This document shows positions 27,060 to 36,448 of a DNA stretch of 64,000 nucleotides, piece by piece. The stretch is from the NCBI GenBank assembly GCA_947258495.1, contig CAMYIN010000097.1:31363-95362 (forward strand). Direction: 5' to 3'. Both the position numbers and the translations under genes were made by a program. A model generated the notes under the pieces. It ran no database searches. It had not been told where the DNA came from and saw only the letters and a list, made by a program, of their open reading frames with translations. The DNA comes from an uncultured Gammaproteobacteria bacterium (GTDB lineage Bacteria > Pseudomonadota > Gammaproteobacteria > Arenicellales > JAANXG01). Numbering within the stretch: the first letter of the stretch is position 1; every line of letters begins with the position of its first letter.

Positions 27060-27358
27060 GGTCGTCGTCGGAGGGCCGTCAGTCGTCGGCGGTGGAAACC
27101 GCGGAGCAGTGGCCGCGTTTGTCTGCGGAATGCGCTTGTGGTGGTGTCACGTTGTCGAATTGTAGGCAAACTGCCCCGGTGCGGTAAGTCCAACGCGACA
27201 GGTGCTTCGGAGAGGCGTTGGTCGAATCCACGAAGCCCGGCGTTGCCGGTACGAATTGCCCCTATCGGCACGAGCTCAAGGCGTAATGTTGAATTGCGCC
27301 GCGCGGGCGGATAAGTGCTATCATCTCCAGGTTAACGTAAACCTCCTTTTCCTCTCGC
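27060..27358. other. Divergent intergenic region, no gene
   Basis: About 300 bases separate hslR (minus) from the efflux adaptor gene (plus). I see no protein-like frame, tRNA or strong promoter. A purine-poor leader with CCTCCTTTTCCTC precedes the adaptor ATG, so no obvious Shine-Dalgarno sequence supports that start. Confidence 0.5.
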
Positions 27359-28471
27359 ATGTTTTCCAGGCTCCCAGTTCGTGGCGCGCGCATCGTCCTT
27401 CGCCGCCTTTGTGCCGCTTTCGCCGTGTTTGCGTTTGCCGCCGTGTCGCAATCGGCCCATACCCAGGACAAGACACCGACCGCACCGCCGCCCGCGCTGG
27501 TGCAGGTCGCGGAAGCGCAACAAATACACATGGCGCCTACCGTGTGGATGCCGGGGGCGATCGTCAGCCGCGACGACGCGCGCGTCGCCGCGGAGGTCGA
27601 AGGCCGGCTGGTTGAGGTCGCCGACGTCGGCGAACGCGTTGCCGGCAATGATCCCATCGCCCGCATTGACGATACCGATCTCAAGATCGAGTTCGCCGAG
27701 GCGCGCGCGGTGCTTTTACGCGAGCGGGCAAAGTTGCAGTTCGCCGAGCAGGAACGCTCGCGCCTGCAGGGTCTTGCCGGCAAGGGCCTCGTGACCAAGA
27801 GCCGTTTGGATCAGGCACGGGCGGAGCGGGATGCGGCGCAGGGTGAATGGCAGGTGGCGCGAGCGCGGCTCGACGCGGCGGAGGATCGGCTGGCCGACAC
27901 CGTCCTGCGCGCGCCGTTCGCGGGCGTTGTCGCGGAACGTTATCGCCGCTCCGGAGAAAGAGTGGACGTGGGCACCGAAGTTCTGCGTTTGGTGAGTCCG
28001 GAATCGCTCGAAGCGCAGACGCGCGTACCGCCATCGAGCCTGCCACACGTTACCATCGGGTCGGCGATGCGGGTGCGCGCCAACCCTTCCGAGACCGACG
28101 CGCGCGTACGCGCCGTGGTGCCGGTCGGCGACGACCGGTCGAGGTTGTACGAGGTGCGACTCACACTCGACAACGTCCACTGGCCGGCGGGCACCGTGGT
28201 GCGGGTGTCGGTGCCGACGGCGAAGCCGAGAAGCGTGGTTGCGGTTCCCCGTGATGCACTGGTTTTACGGCAGGACGGCGTCTCCGTGTTTCGAGTCGGC
28301 GACGACCACACCGCGCAACTGATCCCGGTCACCACCGGTCTGGCCGATGAGAGCATGATCGAGGTTCACGGCGACATCGCACCCGGCGATCGCGTCATTA
28401 CCCGCGGCGGGGAACGGTTGCGCCCGGGCCAGCCATTGAAGCTCATGCCGCCGGTGAAGCCGAAGCCATGA
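27359..28471 (+). CDS. RND efflux periplasmic adaptor (membrane fusion protein)
   Basis: The 370-residue protein has a signal peptide (about 1-36), a lipoyl/biotin-like half motif (DARVAAEVEGRLVEVADVGERV), a coiled-coil hairpin (about 105-175), the second lipoyl half (LRAPFAGVVAERYRRSGERV) and a beta-barrel domain. Adaptors of this type join an RND pump to an outer-membrane channel. Its last four bases overlap the pump gene. No outer-membrane factor is encoded alongside, so a TolC-like protein elsewhere is presumably used. Confidence 0.92.
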   Translation: MFSRLPVRGARIVLRRLCAAFAVFAFAAVSQSAHTQDKTPTAPPPALVQVAEAQQIHMAPTVWMPGAIVSRDDARVAAEVEGRLVEVADVGERVAGNDPIARIDDTDLKIEFAEARAVLLRERAKLQFAEQERSRLQGLAGKGLVTKSRLDQARAERDAAQGEWQVARARLDAAEDRLADTVLRAPFAGVVAERYRRSGERVDVGTEVLRLVSPESLEAQTRVPPSSLPHVTIGSAMRVRANPSETDARVRAVVPVGDDRSRLYEVRLTLDNVHWPAGTVVRVSVPTAKPRSVVAVPRDALVLRQDGVSVFRVGDDHTAQLIPVTTGLADESMIEVHGDIAPGDRVITRGGERLRPGQPLKLMPPVKPKP

Positions 28472-31400
28472 ACCCGACGCGGCTGGCTCTCTCCAACCCG
28501 GTGGCGGTCATCGTCGCGCTCCTGCTGGTGCTGCTGTTCGGCGGCATCAGTCTGTCGCGGCTACCGGTGCAGTTGACCCCCGATATTGAGAAACCCGAGA
28601 TCACCGTGCGTCAGTCTTGGCGCGCGGCGGCGCCGGAGGAAGTGGAGGCGGAACTCGTCGAAGCGCAGGAAGAAGTGTTCCGGGGCCTGCCGGGAGTGAC
28701 CAAGATCGTCTCCAAGGCCAGCCGTGGCCAGTCGGAAATCACTTTGACCTTCGACGTCGATACCAGCCTGGAACGAAACCTGCTCGAGGTCTTGAATCGC
28801 CTCAATCGCGTAGCGAGCTACCCCGAAGACGCGGACGAGCCCGTCATCAGCGCCGTCGGCGGCGACAGCCGCGCCATCGCCTGGTTCATCGTGAAAACCG
28901 CCGCGAACAACCCCCGACCCATCGACAGCTACCAGGATTTCATGGAAGAGGTGGTGCAAGCGCGATTCGAACGTGTCCCGGGGGTGGCGTTGTCCGAGGT
29001 CTACGGTGGTCGGGAGACGGAAATCCGCGTGACTTTCGATCCCTATGTGGCTGCGAGCCTGGGGGTGGAGCTGCCGCGGGCGGCGCAGCTCGCAGGCAGC
29101 GGTAAAGACGCCTCGGGGGGGTTTACCGACATCGGCAAGCGTCGCTACACGGTGCGCTTCGCCGGGACCTATCCCGTGGAAGAGCTGCAGGAGATGGTGA
29201 TTGAGTGGCGCGACGGTCGACCCATCCAGCTCCGGGACGTGGCCGAGGTGGAAACGCGCCTGGTCGACCGCGACAGCTTCGTTACCACCAACGGTACGGC
29301 ATCGATTGCGGTGAACGCCCACCGGGAGCAGGGCGTCAACGTGCTCGCAGTCATGGCGGGGTTGCGGGACGCGGTCGCGGAGCTACAGCAGGGGCCCTTG
29401 CAGCGCGCCGGCCTGACGATCGAACAGGTCTACGACGAGACCACGTATATCGACAAATCCATAGAAATGCTGCGTAATAATCTGATTGTCGGCATGCTGC
29501 TGGCGATCGGCGTTTTATGGTGGTTCTTGCGTAAGTTTCGCGCCACCTTGATGGTGGCGGTGGCGATACCTCTGTCTTTGTTCGTGGCGTTCATGTTCAT
29601 GGACGCCCTGGGGCGAACCCTCAACGTTATTTCTCTGGCTGGGCTGGCGTTCGCCGTGGGCATGGTATTGGACGCCAGCATCGTGGTGTTGGAGAACATC
29701 ATGCGCCTGCGGGAATCGGGCGAAGCTCCGGCTCGGGCGGCGGAACGCGGCGCGCTTCAGGTATGGGGCGCACTGCTGGCGTCGACCGCAACCACCGTAG
29801 CCATCTTTCTCCCCGTGGTGTTTCTGGAAAACGAGATCGGGCAGCTATTCGGCGACCTGGCGCTGACCATCGCCGCGGCCATCATTGCGTCTCTGGTCAT
29901 CGCGCTGACGATCATACCGACGGCGGCGAGCCAACTGATACGCAGCAAATCGATCCGGGACCCTCACCATCACTGGTGGGAGGCGGGTTGCCGCCTGGTC
30001 ATGCAGCTCACCGCCACGCCGGCGAGGAGGTGGTCCTGGATAGCGGTGCTGCTCACGGTTCCCATAGTGATCGTTTATCTGCTTTTTCCCAAAGCCGACT
30101 ATCTGCCCGAGGGCAACCGCAATCTGGTCTTCGCCTTCATCGTTCCGCCCCCCGGCTCGAGCGTCGACTACATCGACAAGGAAATGGGCCAGATCCTGGC
30201 GGATCGGCTGGCCCCCTTCATGACCGGCGAGCGCGAGCCCAGGGTCCGCTACTACTTTTTCGTGACCTTCTCCCGCGGCACCTTCATAGGGGCGCGGACC
30301 CGGGATCCGGCGCGCACCGCTGAGCTGGTCGCGGTGGTGAACGAAGTCGTCCAGGGTTTCCCGGACACCATCGCGTTTGCCAGGCGCGCGTCGTTGTTCG
30401 GGGGGCTGTCGGGGGGCAACACCGTCGAGGTCGACATTCAATCGAACGACGTACCGGCGCTGCTGGAAGCGGCGCGCACGGGCCTCGGGGTCATTGCCGG
30501 CGTGCTGCCCGGCGCCAGGGTCCGGCCGTTGCCCGGGGTGGTGCTTGCCGAGCCCGAGTTGCGCTTGATCCCGGATGAGCAACGCATCGCCGAGGCGGGG
30601 TGGGACCGGGGCATCATGACGGCGGTGATCCGCGCCCTCGGGGACGGACTGTTCGTGGGCGACTACTTCGACGGCGATAAGCGCCGCGACATCATACTGC
30701 GCGCCCAGCCCTGGAAGACCCCGGAGGAACTGGCGGCGATTCCGCTGGCAACGCCCGACAGTGGCGTGGTGCCGGTCGGGGAGCTGGTGCGCATTGCGCG
30801 CACCGCGGGACCCAACGAGATCCGCCGGGTGAATCGCCGGCGCACCATCACTTTGCAGGTCACGCCGCCGGAAGGCATGGCGCTGGAGACGGTGATCCGC
30901 ACGCTGCAGAAGCAGGCGGAACCCGCGATCAAGAATGCGTTGCCGGAGGACGGCGCCATCAGTTACTCGGGATCGGCGGATAAACTCGACGTCGCCGTGC
31001 AGACCATGGGCGGCACCTTCCTTCTCGCCATCGTCATACTTTATCTTCTCATCAGCGCCTTGTTCCGTTCATTCATCGACAGTTTGCTCGTGATCCTGGT
31101 CATACCTCTGGCCACCGTGGGGGGTGTGGTGGCCGTCGATTTGGTGAACCGCGTCGTTCCCCAGCCCATGGACCTGTTGACCATGATCGGATTCATCATT
31201 CTGCTGGGACTGGTGGTGAACAACGCCATTCTCCTGGTGCATCAGACGCGGGCGGCGGAACGGGAAGGCACGGCCAGGCGTGACGCCGTCGAGCAGGCCG
31301 TGCACCTGCGGTTGCGGCCGATACTCATGAGCACCTTGACCAGCCTGTTCGGCATGTTGCCGCTGCTGTTGAATCCCGGAGCGGGCAGCGAGCTGTACCG

Positions 31401-31536
31401 TGGCCTGGCGGCGGTGATCGTCGGCGGCTTGAGCGTGAGTACCGTCTTTACCCTGATCCTGCTTCCCAGTCTGCTGCGCTTGGGTGAATCGAGGAAAGAA
31501 GCGCAAAGTGCGTCGCCCGCGCCGGCCGTCTCCTGA
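28468..31536 (+). CDS. RND-family efflux permease
   Basis: The 1022-residue inner-membrane pump has the RND layout: one N-terminal helix, a large periplasmic loop (about 35-335), six helices, a second loop and six more helices. It begins with the LALSNPVAVIVALLLVLLFGG helix and has GMVLDASIVVLEN at 399-410 and GLVVNNAILLVHQ in the C-terminal half. AcrB-type proton relay residues are only partly kept: Asp407 is present (Asp402 here), but Asp408 is Ala and Lys940 is Asn. Substrate cannot be assigned. It is translationally coupled to the adaptor gene. Confidence 0.94.
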   Translation: MNPTRLALSNPVAVIVALLLVLLFGGISLSRLPVQLTPDIEKPEITVRQSWRAAAPEEVEAELVEAQEEVFRGLPGVTKIVSKASRGQSEITLTFDVDTSLERNLLEVLNRLNRVASYPEDADEPVISAVGGDSRAIAWFIVKTAANNPRPIDSYQDFMEEVVQARFERVPGVALSEVYGGRETEIRVTFDPYVAASLGVELPRAAQLAGSGKDASGGFTDIGKRRYTVRFAGTYPVEELQEMVIEWRDGRPIQLRDVAEVETRLVDRDSFVTTNGTASIAVNAHREQGVNVLAVMAGLRDAVAELQQGPLQRAGLTIEQVYDETTYIDKSIEMLRNNLIVGMLLAIGVLWWFLRKFRATLMVAVAIPLSLFVAFMFMDALGRTLNVISLAGLAFAVGMVLDASIVVLENIMRLRESGEAPARAAERGALQVWGALLASTATTVAIFLPVVFLENEIGQLFGDLALTIAAAIIASLVIALTIIPTAASQLIRSKSIRDPHHHWWEAGCRLVMQLTATPARRWSWIAVLLTVPIVIVYLLFPKADYLPEGNRNLVFAFIVPPPGSSVDYIDKEMGQILADRLAPFMTGEREPRVRYYFFVTFSRGTFIGARTRDPARTAELVAVVNEVVQGFPDTIAFARRASLFGGLSGGNTVEVDIQSNDVPALLEAARTGLGVIAGVLPGARVRPLPGVVLAEPELRLIPDEQRIAEAGWDRGIMTAVIRALGDGLFVGDYFDGDKRRDIILRAQPWKTPEELAAIPLATPDSGVVPVGELVRIARTAGPNEIRRVNRRRTITLQVTPPEGMALETVIRTLQKQAEPAIKNALPEDGAISYSGSADKLDVAVQTMGGTFLLAIVILYLLISALFRSFIDSLLVILVIPLATVGGVVAVDLVNRVVPQPMDLLTMIGFIILLGLVVNNAILLVHQTRAAEREGTARRDAVEQAVHLRLRPILMSTLTSLFGMLPLLLNPGAGSELYRGLAAVIVGGLSVSTVFTLILLPSLLRLGESRKEAQSASPAPAVS

Positions 31537-31684
31537 TTGCGACGTCGCATATCTGTGCGATCGCCGCAAGGTCAATTCCGGTCTGCACGCTACGGTTGTC
31601 CAAGGCGTGGACGCCGGCAGCAATCTACGGTTGCGTGCGTACATCTTTGCACCGCTCCCACGGACGTGCCTTAGGTGTTAGGCC

Positions 31685-32431
31685 ATGGAGCTACCGCCGA
31701 GCGGGCAATCCATTTGGTTTCTGATACTCATCGGTCTGGCCGCCGCCCTCTATTCCTCGGTCGGCCAGGGGGGCGGTTCCGGTTACCTCGCCGTCATGGC
31801 CCTGTACGGCATGAGTCCCGCTCATATGAAGCCGGCGGCGCTCATCATGAATATCTTCGTCACGTCGCTGGTCTGGTATCGCCATTATCGCGCGGGCGAA
31901 TTCAAGTGGGTGTTGTTCTGGCCCTTCATTGTCACTTCGATCCCGGCCGCGTTTGTCGGCGGTGCGTTGACCCTCGGCCCTTCCTTGTACCGTGCGCTCG
32001 TTGCCGTGGCGCTGCTGGTGGCGGCGTTGCGTACCCTGTGGCGCTCGCAGGTCGACGACACCGTGGTTCGACCCACGGCGACGGCGATGCTCATCACCGG
32101 CGCGGTGCTGGGCCTGGTCAGTGGCGCAACCGGCGTGGGCGGGGGTATCTTTTTGGCGCCGTTGCTGCTGTATTTTCGATGGTGCGACCTGCGGGAAACG
32201 TTCGCCCTCTCCGCGGCGTTTATCTGGGTCAACTCCGTCGCCGCGGTTTTCGGCTATGGGTTCGCCGGACACGCCTTTCCATTGAATGTGGCGTGGCTGG
32301 TCGTCGCCGCTTTGGCGGGGACCTTCGTGGGTGTAAAAATCGTCGCTTTCTATGGAACGCCGCACAGGCTCCAGCGCCTGCTGGGGATCGTGTTGGCGGT
32401 CGCCGCCGTAAGAATGCTGACCGACCTATGA
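31685..32431 (+). CDS. TauE/SafE-family permease
   Basis: The 248-residue protein has about eight membrane helices in two repeats, each opening with the family glycine motif: SVGQGGGSGYLAVMALYG near the N terminus and SGATGVGGGIFLAPLLLYF after the middle. TauE/SafE proteins are proposed to export sulfite, sulfoacetate or other organosulfur anions; the substrate here is unknown. Its stop overlaps the start of the Nudix gene. Confidence 0.9.
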   Translation: MELPPSGQSIWFLILIGLAAALYSSVGQGGGSGYLAVMALYGMSPAHMKPAALIMNIFVTSLVWYRHYRAGEFKWVLFWPFIVTSIPAAFVGGALTLGPSLYRALVAVALLVAALRTLWRSQVDDTVVRPTATAMLITGAVLGLVSGATGVGGGIFLAPLLLYFRWCDLRETFALSAAFIWVNSVAAVFGYGFAGHAFPLNVAWLVVAALAGTFVGVKIVAFYGTPHRLQRLLGIVLAVAAVRMLTDL

Positions 32432-33045
32432 GTGACGCAAGCAAACTGACTATGGATGCGATCAGGGCGCGGCTGCAGCGATACTCGCCCCAGAGACTCG
32501 ACATAGGCGAGCATCGGCATGCCTCGGTGGCGATGGTGCTCAGGCCGGCAGGCGCGCACGCCGAGGTGTTGTTGATCCAACGCGCCCACTGCGAAGGAGA
32601 TCCCTGGTCGGGACAGATGGCGTTCCCCGGGGGTATCGTCGAGGCGGGTGATCGCGATGCCCGGGCGGCGGCGGTCAGGGAGACCGAGGAGGAGATCGGC
32701 TTGCAACTGCGCGAACGGGATTATTTGGGTCGCATCGACGACATGCAAGGGCGGCATCGGGGACATCCCGTTGGCATCGTGGTGGCGGCCTTTGCCTACG
32801 CGGTGAACGAACGTTTCGTTCCGAAACCGAACTACGAGGTTCGCGACATATTGTGGGTACCGCTGCACACCTTCCTCGATCGGCGGCGCCGGGTTGAGGT
32901 GCGGCATCCGGCGTCACCGAATGAGCGCTTTCCGGGTATCCGCGTCTCGGACAATACAGACCAGGTCGTTTGGGGGCTGACCCGCCGCTTCCTGTATGCG
33001 TTCTTTCAAATTCTCGACGAGAGCTTGATCGACGCCATGGAGTAG
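32428..33045 (+). CDS. CoA-pyrophosphatase-type Nudix hydrolase
   Basis: About 205 residues from the ATG at 32428. The Nudix region FPGGIVEAGDRDARAAAVRE-TEEEIGL and the preceding DPWSGQMAFPGG match the NudL/YeaB (UPF0035) type, which cleaves coenzyme A and derivatives into 3',5'-ADP and phosphopantetheine. The start overlaps the permease stop. The frame is open further upstream across the permease gene, which is not coding. Confidence 0.9.
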   Translation: MSDASKLTMDAIRARLQRYSPQRLDIGEHRHASVAMVLRPAGAHAEVLLIQRAHCEGDPWSGQMAFPGGIVEAGDRDARAAAVRETEEEIGLQLRERDYLGRIDDMQGRHRGHPVGIVVAAFAYAVNERFVPKPNYEVRDILWVPLHTFLDRRRRVEVRHPASPNERFPGIRVSDNTDQVVWGLTRRFLYAFFQILDESLIDAME

Positions 33046-33110
33046 CGGTCTTCGGCCGTGTGGTAACATTCGCTCCCACTATCGTTCCAGGCACCAATAC
33101 GGAGGCACCT

Positions 33111-33707
33111 ATGGCACGCACGCTCTCGACGATGATGGAACTCGGTACCGCCGCGCCGGACTTCTGCCTGCCCAATACCAATCCGCGAAGCGGCGGCGAC
33201 ACCGTATCTCTGGCGGACTTCAATGACGCACCGGCATTACTGCTGGCGTTCATATGCAACCACTGTCCCTACGTGATCCATATCCGAGACGCTTTTGTCG
33301 GCTTCGCCAAAGACTATCAGTCCAAGGGGCTGGCGGTGGTGGCCATCAGTGCCAACGACGCCGGCACGCATCCCGATGACGGCCCCGAAAGAATGGCCGA
33401 GGCAGCGAGTAAAAACGGCTTTACGTTTCCGTATTTGTACGACGAGTCTCAAACTATCGCCCGGGCCTACCAGGCGGCGTGCACACCGGACTTCTTTCTG
33501 TTCGATGCGGATCGCAGGCTGTTCTATCGGGGACAGTTTGACCGCGCCCGTCCGCGCAACGACGAGCCCATTACCGGTGAAGACTTGCGCGCCGCGGTAG
33601 ACGCCTTGCTCGAAGGCAGGGACGCGCCCACGGAACAGAAACCGAGCATGGGCTGTAATATTAAATGGAGGGCCGGCAACGAACCGGCCTACGCCGTGGG
33701 CGCTTAG
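33111..33707 (+). CDS. Thioredoxin-like redoxin (AhpC/TSA fold)
   Basis: About 198 residues from the ATG at 33111, 6 bases after a GGAGG. The protein has the redoxin fold with MELGTAAPDFCLPNTN, a CNHCPYV active site and the cis-Pro region AACTPDFFLFDADRRLFYRG. No signal peptide is visible, so it is likely cytosolic. The CNHCPYV type is widespread and usually annotated only as a thioredoxin family or peroxiredoxin-like protein; reductase or peroxidase activity is not established. An SMGCNIKW segment near the C terminus is conserved in this subgroup. Confidence 0.9.
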   Translation: MARTLSTMMELGTAAPDFCLPNTNPRSGGDTVSLADFNDAPALLLAFICNHCPYVIHIRDAFVGFAKDYQSKGLAVVAISANDAGTHPDDGPERMAEAASKNGFTFPYLYDESQTIARAYQAACTPDFFLFDADRRLFYRGQFDRARPRNDEPITGEDLRAAVDALLEGRDAPTEQKPSMGCNIKWRAGNEPAYAVGA

Positions 33708-33875
33708 ACTTCGCCCGGCCGCGTGCAATAAAGTGGACGCCCGCTGTTGACGCGGGCAGGTGGGACGCGCGCTGACGTCTGCAAAGGTTCGGCGGGTAGG
33801 CGCGCTCGGCGGGACCGAAATGCCGACACGCTTGTGCAACCAAGACGGCGATAAACGAGGGTTAACCGGGGCGGC

Positions 33876-35045
33876 ATGACGCACGACTCCATCATCTTTT
33901 CGATCTTTCTCATCTTTACCGGCGCTGCCGTCACCGCAACCCTAGCCCTGTACGCACGCCAGGCCCTTCTGGTCGGTTACATCGTGCTCGGGGCCGTGGC
34001 CGGACCCTGGGGGTTCGGGTTGGTCTCCGACTCCGACTTGATTCGCGATATCGCCCACGTCGGAATCATCTTTTTACTGTTCCTGCTGGGCTTGAATCTC
34101 TATCCGCAGAAGCTGCTGCAACTGCTTCGCGAAACGACTCTCGTCACCATCGCCACTTCTCTGGTTTTCGGGGCTGTCGGCGGCCTCATCGCCCTGGCCT
34201 TCGGGTTCCCCTTCGGCGACAGCGTGGTCGTCGGTCTCGCCGCGATGTTTTCGAGCACCATCATAGGCCTCAAGCTGCTGCCGACGACGGTATTGCATCA
34301 TCGCCACATGGGGGAAGTCATCATCAGCGTGCTGCTGCTGCAGGACCTGGTCGCCATCGTGGTGCTCCTGGTCATGCAGGGCCTGAAACGGGGAGGGGTG
34401 CCGTTCGCCGACATTGCCCTGCTCATGCTTGCGCTGCCCGCTCTGATCGGCGTCGCCTATCTCCTGGAACGGTTCGTCCTCATCCCACTGTTCCAGCGAT
34501 TCGACCGGATACAGGAGTACGTGTTCCTGCTCGCCGTGGGCTGGTGTCTCGGTATCGCGGAGCTGGCGCACAAGGTCGGACTTTCCTACGAGATCGGCGC
34601 GTTCGTGGCCGGGATCGCGGTCGCCACCAGCCCGATCTCGCGTTACATCGCGGAGAGCCTGCGGCCGATCCGGGATTTTTTCCTGGTCATGTTCTTTTTC
34701 GCCCTCGGTGCCGGCCTGGACATGAGCGTGATCGCCGAAGTCTGGATGCCGGCGGTTGTGCTGACGACGGTGCTGCTGGCCGTAAAACCCGTGGTATTCC
34801 GGTTCTTGTTGATCAAGACCGCGGAGAACGAGAAGCTGGCGTGGGAAACGGGCTGGCGCCTGGGGCAGATGAGCGAATTCTCGCTGCTGATTGCGTTCCT
34901 CGCGCTCGAGGCCGGACTGATAGCGAGTCAGGCGGCGTCCCTGATCCAGGTTGCCACCTTGCTGACGTTCGTAGGCTCGTCCTACCTCATCGTTCTGCGG
35001 TTTCCCACCCCGATCGCGGTGTCCGATCGCCTGCGTCGAGATTGA
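33876..35045 (+). CDS. Cation:proton antiporter, CPA2 family
   Basis: The 389-residue protein has about 12 hydrophobic helices and the CPA2/KefB-like sequence pattern, including FLLFLLGLNLYPQKLLQL, SSTIIGLKLL, SVLLLQDLVAIVVLL and the double-glycine/acidic helix VGLSYEIGAFVAGIAVA. No RCK/TrkA-N domain follows, unlike full KefB/C. Transported ion (Na+ or K+) cannot be read from sequence. Confidence 0.9.
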   Translation: MTHDSIIFSIFLIFTGAAVTATLALYARQALLVGYIVLGAVAGPWGFGLVSDSDLIRDIAHVGIIFLLFLLGLNLYPQKLLQLLRETTLVTIATSLVFGAVGGLIALAFGFPFGDSVVVGLAAMFSSTIIGLKLLPTTVLHHRHMGEVIISVLLLQDLVAIVVLLVMQGLKRGGVPFADIALLMLALPALIGVAYLLERFVLIPLFQRFDRIQEYVFLLAVGWCLGIAELAHKVGLSYEIGAFVAGIAVATSPISRYIAESLRPIRDFFLVMFFFALGAGLDMSVIAEVWMPAVVLTTVLLAVKPVVFRFLLIKTAENEKLAWETGWRLGQMSEFSLLIAFLALEAGLIASQAASLIQVATLLTFVGSSYLIVLRFPTPIAVSDRLRRD

Positions 35046-35109
35046 GCGCCGACAACGGCGGGCGTCTCGGCCGTGGCGGCGCGGCCCGGCGACGGGCGAG
35101 AGGCGGGAC

Positions 35110-35397
35110 CTACCTGTCGGTGGCGGGCTCCGGGACCGGGCAGGCCTTGTTGTACCAGTACTCCGCCCGGGCGGCGTCGCGCGGCAGTCCCAGACCGTTA
35201 TCGTACATGGTGCCCAGCCGAAACTGCGCATCCGGCTGCCCTTGTTCCGCGAGCGGTCGCAGGACCTTGAGCGCGGTCGCGTAATCGCCCGATTCGTAGG
35301 CCGCCAACGCCTTGTCCAGGGAATCGGCGCGCGCCGCCGAGAGGCACAGCAGCAGGGCGAAAAACCATACCAACGATCTGGATGAACGAACCATCAT
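35110..35397 (-). CDS. Small secreted Sel1/TPR-like protein
   Basis: The 95-residue protein has a signal peptide (cleavage near SAARA-DSL) and one TPR-like plus one Sel1-like helical pair (LDKALAAYESGDYATALKVL, AEQGQPDAQFRLGTMYDNGLG). It is a second Sel1-type envelope protein in the window besides the lipoprotein at 22384-22875. The function is unknown; the short length means it could only cap or bind a partner. Confidence 0.75.
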   Translation of the reverse strand: MMVRSSRSLVWFFALLLCLSAARADSLDKALAAYESGDYATALKVLRPLAEQGQPDAQFRLGTMYDNGLGLPRDAARAEYWYNKACPVPEPATDR

Positions 35398-35521
35398 GTC
35401 CGGCGAACTCGCAATCTGCGTCTACGGTACCGGCTCGCGACGCGGGAGGCAACCGTTCGCGCTCGTCGGCGGCGATGTGGCCGCTGTGCAATTGCGGCCG
35501 GTTTGTGGTATCCACCCGAGC

Positions 35522-36406
35522 ATGACCCGGGTGTTTATCGTCGGTTGCGGCTATGTGGGAACACGACTCGCGCAGGAGTGGCTGAGGCGCGGCGCCGCGG
35601 TCGCCGCGCTCGCGCGCAGCGACACCGCTGCCGCGCGCTTGCAGCGACTCGGCATTTCACCCGTCGCCGGCGACCTGGGGGACGTCTGGAGCCTGCGACG
35701 CCTGGCGCTGCGGGACAGCCTGCTGTACTACCTGGCGCCGCCACCGCCTTCCGGTGTTGCCGACACCTGGATGCGCTGCTTTGTGTCCGCACTCAGGACA
35801 TCGCGTCTGCCCGGACGATGCGTGTTACTCGGCACCACCGGGGTATACGGCGATCACCGCGGCGGATGGATAGACGAGAACGCGGAGCTGCGGCCGGGTT
35901 CCGACCGTTCGCGGAGACGTTTGGATGCGGAGCGGGTCCTGAGGGCGTGGGGCCGGGTGTGGCGGGTCCCCGTCGTGGTGCTGCGGGTGGCGGGTATATA
36001 CGGACCCGAAAGGCTGCCGTTGCAGCGCCTGCGGGCCGGCGCTCCGCTTGTGCGTGAGCAGGAGTGCCCGTTCACGAACCGGATACACGTGGACGATCTG
36101 GTCGCAGCCTGCGTCGCCGCAGGAGAGCGCGGTCGCGCCGACAACGTATACAATGTCAGCGACGGTGATCCATGCACTATGACCGCCTATTTCAACTCCG
36201 TGGCGGACGCGGTTGGATTACCGCGACCGCCGCAGGTGCCAATGCGGCAGGCCCGGCAGCACATGACGCCGGCCATGCTCGCCTACCTCGCCGAATCCCG
36301 GCGCCTGTGCAACCACAAGCTGGTACAGGAGCTCGGTCTCGAACTGCGTTATCCAACGCTGGCGGAGGGTCTCGGCGCGATCTGTGAACACAAAAAAAAA
36401 GGGTAG
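35522..36406 (+). CDS. NAD(P)-binding SDR-family epimerase/dehydratase (YeeZ-like)
   Basis: About 294 residues from the ATG at 35522. The N-terminal Rossmann motif is VFIVGCGYVGTRLAQEW. The usual YxxxK pair is not evident: GTTGVYGDHRGGWIDE carries the Tyr, while SDRSRRRLDAERVL stands where SxxxRxxxE-like YeeZ proteins differ from classical SDRs. Substrate is unknown. The last codons (AAA AAA AAA GGG TAG) run into the terminator hairpin, so the stop codon is inside the stem. Confidence 0.85.
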   Translation: MTRVFIVGCGYVGTRLAQEWLRRGAAVAALARSDTAAARLQRLGISPVAGDLGDVWSLRRLALRDSLLYYLAPPPPSGVADTWMRCFVSALRTSRLPGRCVLLGTTGVYGDHRGGWIDENAELRPGSDRSRRRLDAERVLRAWGRVWRVPVVVLRVAGIYGPERLPLQRLRAGAPLVREQECPFTNRIHVDDLVAACVAAGERGRADNVYNVSDGDPCTMTAYFNSVADAVGLPRPPQVPMRQARQHMTPAMLAYLAESRRLCNHKLVQELGLELRYPTLAEGLGAICEHKKKG

Positions 36407-36425
36407 GCGCGTGGCCTACCCTTTT
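36392..36425. terminator. Bidirectional intrinsic terminator
   Basis: An A9 tract (36392-36400), GGGTAGGC (36401-36408), a 5-base loop, GCCTACCC (36414-36421) and TTTT form a symmetrical stem with T-tracts in both directions. It separates the SDR gene from the convergent repeat-protein gene and serves both. It is the clearest intrinsic terminator in the window. Confidence 0.85.
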
Positions 36426-36448
36426 CTAGCAACCGCTGCGTGTGCGTG

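Noticed and set aside
34074-35231. Open frame of 385 codons opposite the CPA2 antiporter.
   Set aside because: Extreme Gln/His/Asp/Glu content is the expected reverse of membrane-helix codons.
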